Made by a program: the position numbers and the translations under genes. Below are positions 25,973 to 36,283 of a stretch of 64,000 nt of DNA, piece by piece. The notes below the pieces were generated by a model. It was given only the letters and a program-made list of their open reading frames with translations. It searched no databases and had not been told where the DNA came from. The stretch's first letter is position 1. Every line of letters begins with the position of its first letter. This DNA is from Cyclobacteriaceae bacterium (GTDB lineage: Bacteria; Bacteroidota; Bacteroidia; Cytophagales; Cyclobacteriaceae): positions 62,001 through 126,000 of the forward strand of contig JAEUUJ010000059.1 in NCBI GenBank assembly GCA_016786495.1. The letters run 5' to 3'.

Positions 25973-27601
25973 ATGCTTCAGTTACTCAGCGAATCGCCTT
26001 TATTATTACTTTTTTTGGTGCTCGCCATCGGTGCCCCGCTCGGGAAAATTAAGATTGGAGGGGTTAATGCCGGAATTACTTCTATTCTTTTTACCGGACT
26101 GGCCTTTGGAGCCTTGTCGCCAACGATTAAACTTCCGGCAATCGTTTACGAAATCGGGCTGGTGCTCTTTATTTATTGTATTGGCATCTCCAGCGGTGAA
26201 CAGTTCTTCGGCAACCTTCGCAAGAAGGGTCTGGGAGAGAACGCCCTGACGTTTGGTTCGGTGCTGCTGGTCGCGGCCGTTATCGTGTTGATCTCGGTTT
26301 TTGCTTCGTTCAAATCGTCTTACCTGGTCGGCATTTTTGCAGGAAGCCTGACCAATACACCTTCGCTTGCGGCTTCCCTCGAATTTATAAAGGCAGTTAC
26401 CCCGGTTGACCTGATCGAACATGCATTAGCGGAACCGGTCGTAGCCTATTCGGTGTGCTACCCGATGGGCGTAATGGGTATGATTCTGGCTATCATTTTG
26501 TTTCAACGGATTTTTAAAACGTCACTGAAGGCGGGCCGGGAGGTAACGGATGCGGATAAACTAACGAATGCAACGGTGGTCATCTCCAACGGAAACGTCA
26601 TCGGGATGGCTGTTGGTGAAATTATCACGTCCAATAAGTTGAAGGTTGTCTTCGGAAGAATCAGCCGTGACGGCACTTCCTTCCTGGCGTTGAACAACAC
26701 CTTGCTGGAGAAAGGTGACCTCATGACAATTGTCGGGAAACCTGCGCAGGTAGAACGCGCTATCGGAGTGTTAGGAGCGCGAAGCAACATCAAGCTTGAA
26801 ATGGACCACCAGCAATTGGATGTGCGCAGGATTTTTGTATCCAATCATGACCTCGTTGGGCAATCGCTGAAAGACCTTAATCTTCCGCACACCATGGGGA
26901 TTATCATTACCCGCATTCGCAGAGGCGATAGCGACATCCTGCCCAATGCTGAAACAACCCTTCAATTCGGTGACCGGGTGCGGGTGTTAACCGGGCGAAG
27001 CGAGCTGGCCTCCGCCAGTAAGTTTTTCGGTGATAGTTACGCGGCTCAAAGTGAAGTTGATATCCTTACGCTTGGGCTGGGGGTAGCCATCGGATTCTTC
27101 ATTGGCATGATTCCTATTCCGCTACCGGGTGGAATTGTGCTAAAACTGGGTATTGCCGGCGGACCGTTGATTGTTGCGTTGATTTTAGGAGCGGTAAACC
27201 GGATCGGTAAACTTGTATTTGTGATGCCGTACAGCGCGAACAATACAATCCGACAATTCGGGCTCGTGCTGTTCCTGGCGGGTGTGGGCACGCGCTCCGG
27301 GTTTGCATTCCGTGAAACGATTGCGCACAGCGACCAGGGATTGAACTTCTTCCTGATCGGTTCAATAATCACGCTTTCAATCGGTTTCTTCTTCCTGTTT
27401 GTCGGGCATCGCTTTTTAAAGATATCTTTTCCCAGGCTGGCCGGTATGCTAGCCGGATTCCAGACCCAGCCCGCGGTGCTGGCCTTTGTGAATGAGCAGG
27501 CCCGGAGTGAGCAGCCTAACATCGGTTACTCTTCTGTTTTTCCGATAGCCACGCTGTCAAAAATTATCCTCGCACAAATTCTCCTGACCTTACTCTCGTA
27601 A
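25973..27601 (+). CDS. AspT/YidE/YbjL-type transporter with TrkA-C regulatory domain
   Basis: 542 residues. Two homologous membrane halves of about five to six helices each (about 1-170 and 360-542), each with the AAE-type pattern (GALSPTIKLPAI, GIFAGSLTNTPSLAASLEF; GMIPIPLPGGIVLKLGIAGGP), flank a cytoplasmic TrkA-C (RCK-C) domain region at about 205-345. The family includes the aspartate:alanine antiporter AspT and many orphans. The substrate here is unknown. The gene is divergent from the tldD gene at 25782; the 190-base gap should contain both promoters. Confidence 0.88.
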   Translation: MLQLLSESPLLLLFLVLAIGAPLGKIKIGGVNAGITSILFTGLAFGALSPTIKLPAIVYEIGLVLFIYCIGISSGEQFFGNLRKKGLGENALTFGSVLLVAAVIVLISVFASFKSSYLVGIFAGSLTNTPSLAASLEFIKAVTPVDLIEHALAEPVVAYSVCYPMGVMGMILAIILFQRIFKTSLKAGREVTDADKLTNATVVISNGNVIGMAVGEIITSNKLKVVFGRISRDGTSFLALNNTLLEKGDLMTIVGKPAQVERAIGVLGARSNIKLEMDHQQLDVRRIFVSNHDLVGQSLKDLNLPHTMGIIITRIRRGDSDILPNAETTLQFGDRVRVLTGRSELASASKFFGDSYAAQSEVDILTLGLGVAIGFFIGMIPIPLPGGIVLKLGIAGGPLIVALILGAVNRIGKLVFVMPYSANNTIRQFGLVLFLAGVGTRSGFAFRETIAHSDQGLNFFLIGSIITLSIGFFFLFVGHRFLKISFPRLAGMLAGFQTQPAVLAFVNEQARSEQPNIGYSSVFPIATLSKIILAQILLTLLS

Positions 27602-27612
27602 CGAATTACATG

Positions 27613-27624
27613 CTTACCGGTAAG
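27613..27624. repeat. 12-base palindrome CTTACCGGTAAG
   Basis: Perfect dyad 12 bases after the transporter stop codon. It is too tight for a stable loop unless CCGG is left unpaired. It is a candidate protein site or a weak hairpin upstream of pckG. Confidence 0.35.
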
Positions 27625-27633
27625 TAATCATCG

Positions 27634-27647
27634 TCTTTTTAAAAAGA
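27634..27647. repeat. 14-base AT-rich palindrome TCTTTTTAAAAAGA
   Basis: Perfect dyad in the intergenic region before pckG. A-tract/T-tract dyads of this kind bend DNA or bind dimeric regulators. No assignment is possible from sequence alone. Confidence 0.3.
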
Positions 27648-27788
27648 TATATGATTCTTGTCAGGTTTGTTTCGGATGATGGGTTATGCAAACGATTTTA
27701 TCTGTCAGAAACAAGCGTTGAATAACCTTCCGTTTATCACGTGGTTTGTATGACGAAACTCATGGCCTTCTGATGTACGCTGATCTAT

Positions 27789-27800
27789 GTTTACGTAAAC
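27789..27800. promoter_or_regulatory. 12-base palindrome GTTTACGTAAAC just before pckG
   Basis: Perfect dyad ending 10 bases before the pckG start codon, a position where a bound protein would block initiation. It overlaps TATGTTTA (27786-27793), a near match to the Bacteroidota -7 box TAnnTTTG. It is a candidate operator for control of gluconeogenesis. Confidence 0.4.
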
Positions 27801-27810
27801 CCGGAAAAAA

Positions 27811-29640
27811 ATGAAAACGAATCATCAGGAATTAAAAAAATGGGTGGAAGAAGTTAAGGAACTTGTTACACCCGAGGAAGTAATTTGGTGTGATGGGTCT
27901 AAGAAACAATATGACGAGCTCTGTGCGCAGCTGGTAAGCAAAGGAACCTTTATCAAGCTGAACGAAACAAAACGTCCGAACTCATTTGCGTGTTTCTCCG
28001 ACCCCAGCGATGTAGCCCGTGTGGAAGACCGCACGTTCATCTGCAGTCGTAAAAAGGAGAATGCAGGCCCCACAAACAACTGGAAAGATCCGCGTGAGAT
28101 GAAAGCGGAGCTGGAACCGGTGCTGCGGGGCAGCATGAAAGGCAGAACGATGTATGTTATTCCCTTTAGTATGGGCCCTGTGGGCTCACCCATGTCGCAG
28201 ATTGGTGTGCAAATCACCGATTCTGAATATGTGGTGGTAAACATGTTTATCATGACCCGCGCAGGCGAACGTGTGCTGGATGTGCTTGGCGACAAAGGTA
28301 ATTTCGTGAAGTGCCTCCATACCGTGGGTGCTCCGCTGCAAAAAGGACAGGAGGATGTTAAGTGGCCGTGTAACCCGACTCTTAAATACATTGTCCATTA
28401 TCCGGAAGAGCGTTCCATCGTAAGCTATGGCTCCGGTTATGGCGGTAATGCATTGCTTGGCAAGAAGTGTTTTGCGTTACGCATAGCATCAACGATGGCA
28501 CAGGAAGAAGGCTGGCTTGCTGAACACATGCTGATCATGGGCGTGCAAGATCCGCAAGGTGAAAAGACGTACCTGGCTGCGGCATTCCCGAGTGCATGCG
28601 GAAAAACAAATTTCGCGATGCTCATTCCACCGAAGGAGTTCAGCGATTGGAAGATTACTACGATTGGAGACGACATCGCCTGGATCAAGCCGGGAAAAGA
28701 TGGTCAGCTATACGCGATCAATCCGGAAGCCGGATACTTCGGTGTTGCACCTGGAACGAATGAACAAACCAACCCGAACGCAATCCGTTCCATCGCACGC
28801 AATACCATTTTTACCAACGTAGGTGTAACACCCGATGGTGATGTGTGGTGGGAGGGACTTACAAAAGAGGTTCCGAAAGACATCATTGGATGTAATGGTA
28901 AAAAATGGGATCCTGCCAGCGGTAAACCTGTGGCACACCCGAACTCAAGATTCACCGCACCGGCTACGCAAAACCCGTGTATCGATGATCAGATGGAGAA
29001 CCCGAATGGAGTGCCGATCAGCGCGTTTATTTTTGGCGGAAGAAGGAGTACAACCATTCCACTGGTTTACCAGGCCATTAACTGGAGCTATGGAATCTAC
29101 GCAGCATCTACCATGGGTTCAGAAACCACGGCCGCTGCTTTTGGAGAACAGGGTAAAGTAAGACGTGATCCGTTTGCGATGTTGCCGTTCTGCGGATATC
29201 ATATGGCCGACTACTTCAATCACTGGTTACAATTTGGTCGTGATTTACCGGCACCTCCGCGAATCTTCAATGTGAACTGGTTCCGTAAAGATGATAAAGG
29301 AAACTTTCTGTGGCCCGGATTCGGAGATAACATGCGAATCCTGAAATGGATCATTCAACGCGTGAAAGGGAAAGCATCTGCGGTGGAAAGCCCGATCGGC
29401 TGGATGCCGCACTACAGCGACATCGACTGGAATGGTTTGACCAGTTTCTCCAAGAAACAGTTTGACGACCTGATGATGATCGACCGCGAAGCCTGGAAGC
29501 AGGAGTTACTCTCTCATGCGGAACTCTTCGAACGGATGTACGATAAACTGCCGAAGGAATACATCTTTATGCGGGAGTTAATGCTCTCCGGACTGTGGCG
29601 TTCAAAGGAACAATGGAAGCTGGAGCCGGAAGCTGAATAG
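27811..29640 (+). CDS. pckG: Phosphoenolpyruvate carboxykinase (GTP)
   Basis: 609 residues. It interconverts oxaloacetate plus GTP with PEP, CO2 and GDP in gluconeogenesis or anaplerosis. The GTP-class signatures are clear: FPSACGKTN kinase loop at 259-267, GDDIAWI metal-binding strand, [10 protein letters not shown], and the [14 protein letters not shown] region. The length matches the GTP family (about 600) rather than the ATP family (about 530). It is a single gene with a strong bidirectional terminator after it and several palindromes before it. Confidence 0.97.
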   Translation: MKTNHQELKKWVEEVKELVTPEEVIWCDGSKKQYDELCAQLVSKGTFIKLNETKRPNSFACFSDPSDVARVEDRTFICSRKKENAGPTNNWKDPREMKAELEPVLRGSMKGRTMYVIPFSMGPVGSPMSQIGVQITDSEYVVVNMFIMTRAGERVLDVLGDKGNFVKCLHTVGAPLQKGQEDVKWPCNPTLKYIVHYPEERSIVSYGSGYGGNALLGKKCFALRIASTMAQEEGWLAEHMLIMGVQDPQGEKTYLAAAFPSACGKTNFAMLIPPKEFSDWKITTIGDDIAWIKPGKDGQLYAINPEAGYFGVAPGTNEQTNPNAIRSIARNTIFTNVGVTPDGDVWWEGLTKEVPKDIIGCNGKKWDPASGKPVAHPNSRFTAPATQNPCIDDQMENPNGVPISAFIFGGRRSTTIPLVYQAINWSYGIYAASTMGSETTAAAFGEQGKVRRDPFAMLPFCGYHMADYFNHWLQFGRDLPAPPRIFNVNWFRKDDKGNFLWPGFGDNMRILKWIIQRVKGKASAVESPIGWMPHYSDIDWNGLTSFSKKQFDDLMMIDREAWKQELLSHAELFERMYDKLPKEYIFMRELMLSGLWRSKEQWKLEPEAE

Positions 29641-29660
29641 CAGGAGATGATCCGCGTGAT

Positions 29661-29705
29661 CATAAAAAAAGGCTGCCCCGAATTGAGGCAGCCTTTACTT
29701 TTAGG
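29661..29705. terminator. Bidirectional terminator between pckG and tldE
   Basis: AAAGGCTGCC (29668-29677) and GGCAGCCTTT (29687-29696) form a perfect ten-base stem, with an A-run on the left and a T-rich run on the right. It can serve the convergent genes pckG and tldE (29712). Confidence 0.85.
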
Positions 29706-29711
29706 TGAATG

Positions 29712-31046
29712 CTAAACCGCATCTGAAAGACTGGTGAAGGTAAAGTCTCTGATCTTCATCGACGGAATGAAGGCATTCGGACTACCCTCGCTGGTTACAG
29801 CACGTTCTTGACGGCCGAGTGTTTCCAGGTTATTCAGCATGATAATCGGACTTTCGTTGAAACGGAAGTTTTTAATCGGATGCTTGATCTTTCCGTTTTC
29901 GATATAAAAGGTACCATCGCGGGTAAGACCTGTGTACAACAGTGTTTGCGGATCTACCGGACGGATGTACCAGAAACGCGTTACCAGGATCCCTTTCTTG
30001 GTATCCTTGATCATGTCTTCAACCGATGCAGTGCCGCCTTCCATAATGGTGTTTCCACCGAATGGGAGCGGAGCGACATTTTTCTGTGAAGCCCAATAGC
30101 GATCGTAGAACAGGTTTGCTACGACACCATTCTTAATGATATCTACTTTCTTGCGGGGCTGACCGTCACCGGCCCACACGGCTGCCGGAACATCTTCATT
30201 CCATGGGTCGGTGTAAATGTTCACGCGCTCGTCAACCAGCTTTTCGCCAAGTTTGGTACCACCGCCTTTTTTAGAAAGGAAGCTGCGGCCTTCATCGGCC
30301 GTACGGGCATTCATCCCGAGCATCAGGCGAACTAAATCTGCGGAAGCAGACGCCTCCAGTACCACCGTGTACTTACCGGGCTCAATGGCTTTCGCTTCGC
30401 GCGACATCACGGCTTTGTCAATCGCACGCTTGGAAATAATCGCAGGATTGATTTTGCTAACATCGTTGTGCGTTGCCGCAGCCCAGCCGGAACCTGTTCC
30501 ATCGTTGGTACGCATGGTAACAGTAAAGTCGACACCGGTTGATTTGTTGTATGCAAACAGTCCTTTGCTGTTCGCGATCGCAAAGAAACCCTTGCTGTCT
30601 TCGAGGTACCCGGCTGCCGTCACGTCTTTTGCTGCAGCAGGATTAATGCTGTCGGCAGCAACCTGCGCGCGATATTCCGGTTTAATATTGGCAGTCGACT
30701 CAATGTATGTTTTGGAATCGGGTCCGTAGGTCTGCGGGCCGAGCGGCTCCATGAACTCGGGATTTTCCGGTGCAAGCTGCGCCACTTCTTCTGCACGTCT
30801 CACTACTTTTTCGAGCGATGCGTCATCGAACTCGTTGATGCTGGCTGCGCCCGATTTCTTACCGTAGTAACATTGAACAGAGAGTGAGGTGTTGCTGTCT
30901 TCCCCTGACGTGTTCACGGTGTTTCGCGCGTAGCGGATGTTGCCCCGGTCCTGGCCACCCAGACTTGCTGAGCATCCGTCAGCTTTGGAAAGAGCTACTA
31001 CTTTTTCAAGTATCCTCTTTGCTTCTTCTTTTGAAAGTATTGCCAT
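29712..31046 (-). CDS. pmbA: TldE/PmbA-type protein (cluster 2)
   Basis: 444 residues, the same length as and clearly paralogous to the protein at 22810-24144 (shared INEFDDASLEKVVRRAEEVA, ending FTFTSLSDAV). It lacks HExxxH and a signal peptide, so it is the TldE subunit. It is the last of three genes in the order TldD, TldD, TldE on the minus strand, with 32 bases between it and the second TldD gene. Whether it pairs with one or both TldD proteins is unknown. Confidence 0.9.
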   Translation of the reverse strand: MAILSKEEAKRILEKVVALSKADGCSASLGGQDRGNIRYARNTVNTSGEDSNTSLSVQCYYGKKSGAASINEFDDASLEKVVRRAEEVAQLAPENPEFMEPLGPQTYGPDSKTYIESTANIKPEYRAQVAADSINPAAAKDVTAAGYLEDSKGFFAIANSKGLFAYNKSTGVDFTVTMRTNDGTGSGWAAATHNDVSKINPAIISKRAIDKAVMSREAKAIEPGKYTVVLEASASADLVRLMLGMNARTADEGRSFLSKKGGGTKLGEKLVDERVNIYTDPWNEDVPAAVWAGDGQPRKKVDIIKNGVVANLFYDRYWASQKNVAPLPFGGNTIMEGGTASVEDMIKDTKKGILVTRFWYIRPVDPQTLLYTGLTRDGTFYIENGKIKHPIKNFRFNESPIIMLNNLETLGRQERAVTSEGSPNAFIPSMKIRDFTFTSLSDAV

Positions 31047-31078
31047 AAGATGATTTTTCGAGTTAAGAGTTAGGTTTA

Positions 31079-32719
31079 TTATATGGTTCTGCCGGTGTTG
31101 ATCACATTCACTCCGTTAAAGCGTGCGGTAGCCGAACCATGCGAAACAGCGTTCGATTGTCCCGGCTGGCCCTTGCCATCGTTGAACGCTCCGCCCAGAC
31201 GGTAGTCGCGCTGGTCGCAGATCGCCACACATGAATTCCAGAAGTCCTGCGTGTTCGCCTGGTACGCCACGTCTTTCAGCATCCCGGCAATTTTTCCTTC
31301 TTTAATTTCGAAGAACAACACACCGCCAAATTGGAAGTTATAGCGTTGCTGGTCGATTGAGAAGGATGAGTCTTTTACAATGTAAATTCCCTTTTCCACG
31401 TCAGCGATCATTTGCGCGGGCGTAAGTTCTTTTTTACCCGGCTGCAACGAAATGTTCGCCATGCGCTGGAACTGTACATCGGCCCAGCTTTGAGAGTAGC
31501 AGCAGCCATGTGATTCTTTTTGACCCAGTATACCCACCTGATCGCGGATAGCCTGGTAGTTTACGAGGATACCGTCTTTGATGATATCCCATTGTTTGCA
31601 TTTCACACCTTCGTCATCATACCCAACCGCACCAAGCGAACCAACTTCGGTTTTGTCAGCTTTGATGTTTACGATCTCGCTTCCGAACTTGAAGTTCTTC
31701 GATTGCCACTTGTCGAGTGTTAAGAAACTGGTTCCTGCATAGTTTGCTTCATAACCCAGCACACGGTCTAGCTCGGTCGGGTGTCCCACCGATTCGTGAA
31801 TTGTCAGCCACAAGTGCGAAGGTTCAAGCACGAGGTCGTACTTGCCCGGCTCAACGGATTTAGCGGCAAGAATTTGCTTGGCTTGTTCTGCAGCATTACC
31901 TGCATCTTCAATAATGTCGTATGACTTGTTGTACAGAATGATGTCTCCGGGAGATTGAATTTTATCTTCCGGACGTGCATCGAGATATTCATACCCCAGA
32001 CCCACAGGCGAACTGAACGATGAGCGGTTTTTAAATGTACCGGATGCTTTGTCGGTTACCGTAACATTGAAGCCGGGAAGGATTCTGTAAATATCCTGAT
32101 CAATGTAGGAACCTTCCGAAGATGCGAAGTACTTTTGTTCATTCACCATAAAAATCTGGCTGTTAATGAACGTAGCGCCTTTTTCCATAGCACGCGCGTT
32201 TGCGGCCATTAACAAATCAACCTTTTCCTTCACGGGAACTTCAAAACCGTTCTTCTTGATCGGGGTTTTCCAGCTTACTTCGCCATAGGCCGGGGTGGGC
32301 GCCAGTTGAACGGGCTGCTTCTGGAATTTTGAATTTGCTTTCGCGATCGCAACAGCACGTTCGGCAGTTTTCTTCATTCCGTCTGGTGTCACATTGTTTG
32401 TTGCAGCGAAGCCCCAGGTCCCGTTTACAATCACGCGGATGCCTACACCAAACGACTCGGTATTGGCTATGCCCTGCACTTTCTTCTCGCGGGTGCTGAC
32501 AAACTGGTTGAGGTATCGTCCGATGCGAACATCGGTGTACGTTGCCCCAAGCGATTTGGTAGTGTTGAGAGCAATGTCGGCAAGCTTTTTCTTTTCCGCA
32601 GTGTCCATCAGCGGATCGAGCAGCCGCATCGGGTCAACGGATTCACCGAACGAAGTGAAGGGCAATATCATGGCGCCTGCACTCATTCCGGCAATCTGTA
32701 TAAAGTCGCGTCTTTTCAT
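31079..32719 (-). CDS. tldD: TldD-type metalloprotease with Tat signal (cluster 2, second copy)
   Basis: 546 residues. Twin-arginine leader MKRRDFIQIAG, zinc motif H308-E309-SVG-H313, and a conserved ESHGCCYSQSW segment. It is a tandem paralog of the gene at 32748-34388: same length, same ending (GVNVINTGRTI), and the same GTGGTTGGTTA (plus strand) leader piece one base upstream of the start codon. This points to a duplication that included the 5' untranslated region. A gap of 28 bases separates the copies. Confidence 0.92.
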   Translation of the reverse strand: MKRRDFIQIAGMSAGAMILPFTSFGESVDPMRLLDPLMDTAEKKKLADIALNTTKSLGATYTDVRIGRYLNQFVSTREKKVQGIANTESFGVGIRVIVNGTWGFAATNNVTPDGMKKTAERAVAIAKANSKFQKQPVQLAPTPAYGEVSWKTPIKKNGFEVPVKEKVDLLMAANARAMEKGATFINSQIFMVNEQKYFASSEGSYIDQDIYRILPGFNVTVTDKASGTFKNRSSFSSPVGLGYEYLDARPEDKIQSPGDIILYNKSYDIIEDAGNAAEQAKQILAAKSVEPGKYDLVLEPSHLWLTIHESVGHPTELDRVLGYEANYAGTSFLTLDKWQSKNFKFGSEIVNIKADKTEVGSLGAVGYDDEGVKCKQWDIIKDGILVNYQAIRDQVGILGQKESHGCCYSQSWADVQFQRMANISLQPGKKELTPAQMIADVEKGIYIVKDSSFSIDQQRYNFQFGGVLFFEIKEGKIAGMLKDVAYQANTQDFWNSCVAICDQRDYRLGGAFNDGKGQPGQSNAVSHGSATARFNGVNVINTGRTI

Positions 32720-32747
32720 CGTGGTTGGTTATGGTTAATAGGTAGTG

Positions 32748-34388
32748 TTATATGGTTCTTCCGGTGTTGATAACGTTTACTCCGTTGAAGCGGGCTGTGG
32801 AGCTTCCGTGCGATACAGCCGAGACTTGTGACGGCTGACCCTTTCCATCGAAGAAAGATCCGAACAAGCGGTAATCTTTTTCATCGCAGATTTTCACGCA
32901 ATTGTTCCAGAACTCCTGGGTGTTCGACTGGTACGCCACATCGTTGAGCATACCGGCAATCTGGCCGTTTTTGATTTCGTAAAATACCGTACCGCCAAAC
33001 TGGAAGTTGTAACGTTGTTGATCGATGGAGAACGATCCGCGACCGGCAATGTAAATTCCTTTTTCAACATCTTTGATCATCTGCTCGCTCGAATACGGTT
33101 CGGTGCCGGGAGCTAATGAAACGTTTGGCATGCGCTGGAATTGAACATCGTTCCAGCTTTGTGCGTAGCAGCAGCCGTGCGATTCTTTTTCGCCCAGGAT
33201 GTGCGCCTGATCGCGGATAGCCTGGCTGTTGACGAAGATTCCGTTTTTAATGATATCCCATTTTTTGCACTTCACACCTTCATCGTCATAGCCAACGGCT
33301 CCGAGTGATCCCGGCTGGACTTTATCCGCAAAGATGTTGACAATACTGCTTCCGTATTTAAAGTTGCCAGACTTGAGTTTATCGAGCGTGGCAAAGCTGG
33401 TTCCGGCATAGTTTGCTTCGTAGCCCAATATGCGATCCAGTTCGGTCGGATGGCCAACGGATTCGTGAATGGTTAATCCCAGATGGTTAGGTTCAAGAAC
33501 CATGTCATATTTTCCCGGTTCAACCGATTTGGCAGAGAGCATTTCTTTCGCTTGCTGTGCAGCGATGGTGGCATCTTCCACCATGTCATAGTTATTCCGG
33601 TACAAATGCATGCCGCCCGGAGCCTTTATTTTTTCAGCATCGTTGGGAGTCAGGTACTCATACCCAAGACCCATCGGTGCGCTTAGTGCATCACGCGACT
33701 TGAACTTCCCGGAGGTGCGATCAATCGCCTGTACCGTAAACGTGGGCCAGATGCGGTGCACGTCCTGATCGATATATGATCCTTCCGTGGAGGCAAAGTA
33801 CTTCTGTTCGTTAACCTGAAAGAGGTTTGAACTGACGAAGCTCGCTCCGTTTTTAAGGGCCGCTGCATTTACGCTCAACAGCAAGTCAGTTTTGTCAGAC
33901 ACCTTTACGTCAAAGGCATTTTGTTTGATGGGAGTTTTCCAGCTCACCTCACCGTAGCTCTGTACCGAAGCAAGCTTCACAGGCTCTTTCTGGAATTTTG
34001 AATTCGCCTTCGCGATGGCCACGGCCCGTTCGGTGGCTTTCTTAATGCCGTCGGTGGTAACGTTATTGGTTGAAGCAAATCCCCAGGTGCCGTTCGCGAT
34101 AACGCGAATCCCGACTCCGAATGATTCAGTGTTGGAAATGTTTTGAACTTTGTTTTCGCGTGTACTGATGAATTGGTTCAGATACCGTCCGATGCGTACA
34201 TCGGCATAGGTTGCACCCAATGATCGCGCAGTATTGAGCGCTGCATCGGCCAGCGCTTTCTTTTGTGAAGCCAGTAGGGGATAGTCAAGCAAAGCTCCTT
34301 CGGCAACCGGGTTTCCAAAGCCGGATAAGGGCAACATCAGGCCGCCCAATCCCAGACCCGCCAGTTGTACAAAATCTCTTCTCTTCAT
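32748..34388 (-). CDS. tldD: TldD-type metalloprotease with Tat signal (cluster 2, first copy)
   Basis: 546 residues with leader MKRRDFVQLAG, zinc motif H308-E309-SVG-H313 and an ESHGCCYAQSW segment. It is the first gene of the second Tld cluster and lies downstream of a terminator that closes the PUL, so it should have its own promoter within 34389-34503. All key residues seen in TldD are retained, so neither tandem copy looks decayed. Substrates are unknown; the family acts on unfolded or small modified peptides. Confidence 0.92.
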   Translation of the reverse strand: MKRRDFVQLAGLGLGGLMLPLSGFGNPVAEGALLDYPLLASQKKALADAALNTARSLGATYADVRIGRYLNQFISTRENKVQNISNTESFGVGIRVIANGTWGFASTNNVTTDGIKKATERAVAIAKANSKFQKEPVKLASVQSYGEVSWKTPIKQNAFDVKVSDKTDLLLSVNAAALKNGASFVSSNLFQVNEQKYFASTEGSYIDQDVHRIWPTFTVQAIDRTSGKFKSRDALSAPMGLGYEYLTPNDAEKIKAPGGMHLYRNNYDMVEDATIAAQQAKEMLSAKSVEPGKYDMVLEPNHLGLTIHESVGHPTELDRILGYEANYAGTSFATLDKLKSGNFKYGSSIVNIFADKVQPGSLGAVGYDDEGVKCKKWDIIKNGIFVNSQAIRDQAHILGEKESHGCCYAQSWNDVQFQRMPNVSLAPGTEPYSSEQMIKDVEKGIYIAGRGSFSIDQQRYNFQFGGTVFYEIKNGQIAGMLNDVAYQSNTQEFWNNCVKICDEKDYRLFGSFFDGKGQPSQVSAVSHGSSTARFNGVNVINTGRTI

Positions 34389-34503
34389 AGTGGTTGGTTA
34401 CAACAATACGATGAGTAAAGTACACAGAACGTTTTACATTTTCCCGGTTTTCGGAGAAGTGGATATAAGGTTATGCGAGTGGCGCGGGGAGGGGGTGTAA
34501 AAG

Positions 34504-34530
34504 CAAAAATCCCCTCGAAAGGGGATTTTG
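34504..34530 (-). terminator. Intrinsic terminator at the end of the PUL
   Basis: CAAAAATCCCCT (34504-34515) and AGGGGATTTTG (34520-34530) make a strong hairpin with a four-base loop. It is followed on the minus strand by TTTTTGC within the descending arm. It ends transcription after the symporter gene. Confidence 0.8.
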
Positions 34531-34561
34531 TTATAGTATACATGAGTTTGTTGGATTCCTT

Positions 34562-36250
34562 CTACCAAAAAGCTGTGTACAATGCAACAAGCATGGTGAC
34601 AATGATCAGCGCGCCAATGGCGAACGAAGTGGAAACCTTAAACATGCTGGCGTCTACTTCAAGCCCTTTGGCAACAACACCGCGGTTCGTTTCGTATTTA
34701 CTGATGATATACATACCGATGATACAAATTGTAAAGATGATCAGCATCCGGTCCATAAACGGAATCTCATACACACCGCCGGAATTCTGAACAGCCCAGC
34801 CGTATTCGTACAGTCCGGAAAGATCGACCCACTGGGGTAGTAACTTCAGGATCACGGCAATCGCAAAACCACCGATCGTAGCAAACAACGCCGCGTTGGA
34901 AGTTGTCTTCTTCCAGAAGAATCCCAAAATGAACATCGCGAAGATACCGGGCGATACAAAGCCACTGTATTCCTGAATGTACTGGAAGCCTTGCTTACCT
35001 TCCCCCATCAGCGCGTCACCGAGGATGAGCGATAGCACCACGGCAATCAACATCGAAACAACTACGGTTAATCGGCCTACGTTTACAAGGCGTGCCTCGC
35101 TGGCAGTTTGGTTGAAGGCTTTCTTGTAGATATCCAGCGTAAAGATGGTTGCAATGCTGTTTGCCTTACCGGCAAGTGAGGCAACGATGGCGGCAGTCAA
35201 TGCTGCGAACGACAAGCCTTTCAATCCAACGGGAAGCAAACTTAACAAGGCAGGGTAAGCCTTATTCGGATCTTGTACACCTGAACTGGTTAACATGTTG
35301 CTCGCGCTGATTCCGGGAATTTCTTCTTTAATAATGTAGTACACAGCAATTCCGGGGATAACGACAATTACGGGCATCAGCATTTTTAAGAATGCCGCGA
35401 ACAGAAGTCCTGAACGCGCTACCGGCAATGATGCGCCCAGCGCACGTTGCGTGATGTATTGATTACAACCCCAGTAACTCAGGTTGGCAATCCACATACC
35501 TCCGATGAGCACACTGAGGCCCGGCAAATCGATGTAGTTCGGATTCGTCTTATCAAAGATGAGATGGAAATGTTCGGAAGCGCCATCGGTAAGCATCGAG
35601 AACCCATGCATGACTCCCTGGCCATCCGAGATCATATCCAGCGCGATGTATGTTGCAACGAGACCACCCAACACGAGGAAGAACACTTGTATCACATCGG
35701 TATAGCCGATTACTTTCATTCCGCCCAGCGTAATCACAATCGCGAAGAGCGCAAGGCCAAGAATACACACCAGAATGCTTAGTCCGGAGATTCCGCTGAT
35801 GGCAAGTGCACCCAGGTACAGGATTGACATCAGGTTGACGATGATGTACAGCGCCAGCCAAAAGACCGCCATGATCAACGCTACCCGTTCGTTGTAGCGG
35901 GTGCTCAGAAATTGCGGCATGGTGAAGATGTTATTCTTCAGGTAAACCGGCATGAAGAACACCGCCACGATAATTAATGTCGCTGCAGCCATCCACTCGT
36001 ATGCCGAGATCGCGAGTCCCAGCTTAAAGCCCGAAGCACTCATGCCGATCATCTGCTCGGCCGAAATGTTGGAAGCAATCAAGGAAGCACCGATCGCCCA
36101 CCAGGTTAAAGACCCTTCTGCCAAAAAGAAATCTTTTGAATCGAGCTGTGTTTTTTTCTTGCGATTGTAAATCCAATACCCGTAAACCGCAACTACCATG
36201 AAGTAGATCAGGAATACGATGTAATCGGACGAGTGAAGACCTTTTGACAT
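34562..36250 (-). CDS. Sodium/solute symporter (SSS family, sugar-type)
   Basis: 562 residues with about 13-14 membrane helices. The SGLT-type signature WWAIGASLIASNISAEQMIG near 47-66 and the long helix-rich core put it in the SSS family (vSGLT-like), which couples sugar uptake to sodium. It is the last gene of the PUL, 33 bases after the GH3 gene, and is followed by a terminator. The likely substrate is glucose or a glucose disaccharide released in the periplasm. This is inferred from the neighbouring GH3 and GH144 genes. Confidence 0.9.
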   Translation of the reverse strand: MSKGLHSSDYIVFLIYFMVVAVYGYWIYNRKKKTQLDSKDFFLAEGSLTWWAIGASLIASNISAEQMIGMSASGFKLGLAISAYEWMAAATLIIVAVFFMPVYLKNNIFTMPQFLSTRYNERVALIMAVFWLALYIIVNLMSILYLGALAISGISGLSILVCILGLALFAIVITLGGMKVIGYTDVIQVFFLVLGGLVATYIALDMISDGQGVMHGFSMLTDGASEHFHLIFDKTNPNYIDLPGLSVLIGGMWIANLSYWGCNQYITQRALGASLPVARSGLLFAAFLKMLMPVIVVIPGIAVYYIIKEEIPGISASNMLTSSGVQDPNKAYPALLSLLPVGLKGLSFAALTAAIVASLAGKANSIATIFTLDIYKKAFNQTASEARLVNVGRLTVVVSMLIAVVLSLILGDALMGEGKQGFQYIQEYSGFVSPGIFAMFILGFFWKKTTSNAALFATIGGFAIAVILKLLPQWVDLSGLYEYGWAVQNSGGVYEIPFMDRMLIIFTICIIGMYIISKYETNRGVVAKGLEVDASMFKVSTSFAIGALIIVTMLVALYTAFW

Positions 36251-36283
36251 AGAATTGTTTTAAGTTAAGGGGTTTTAGTTACG

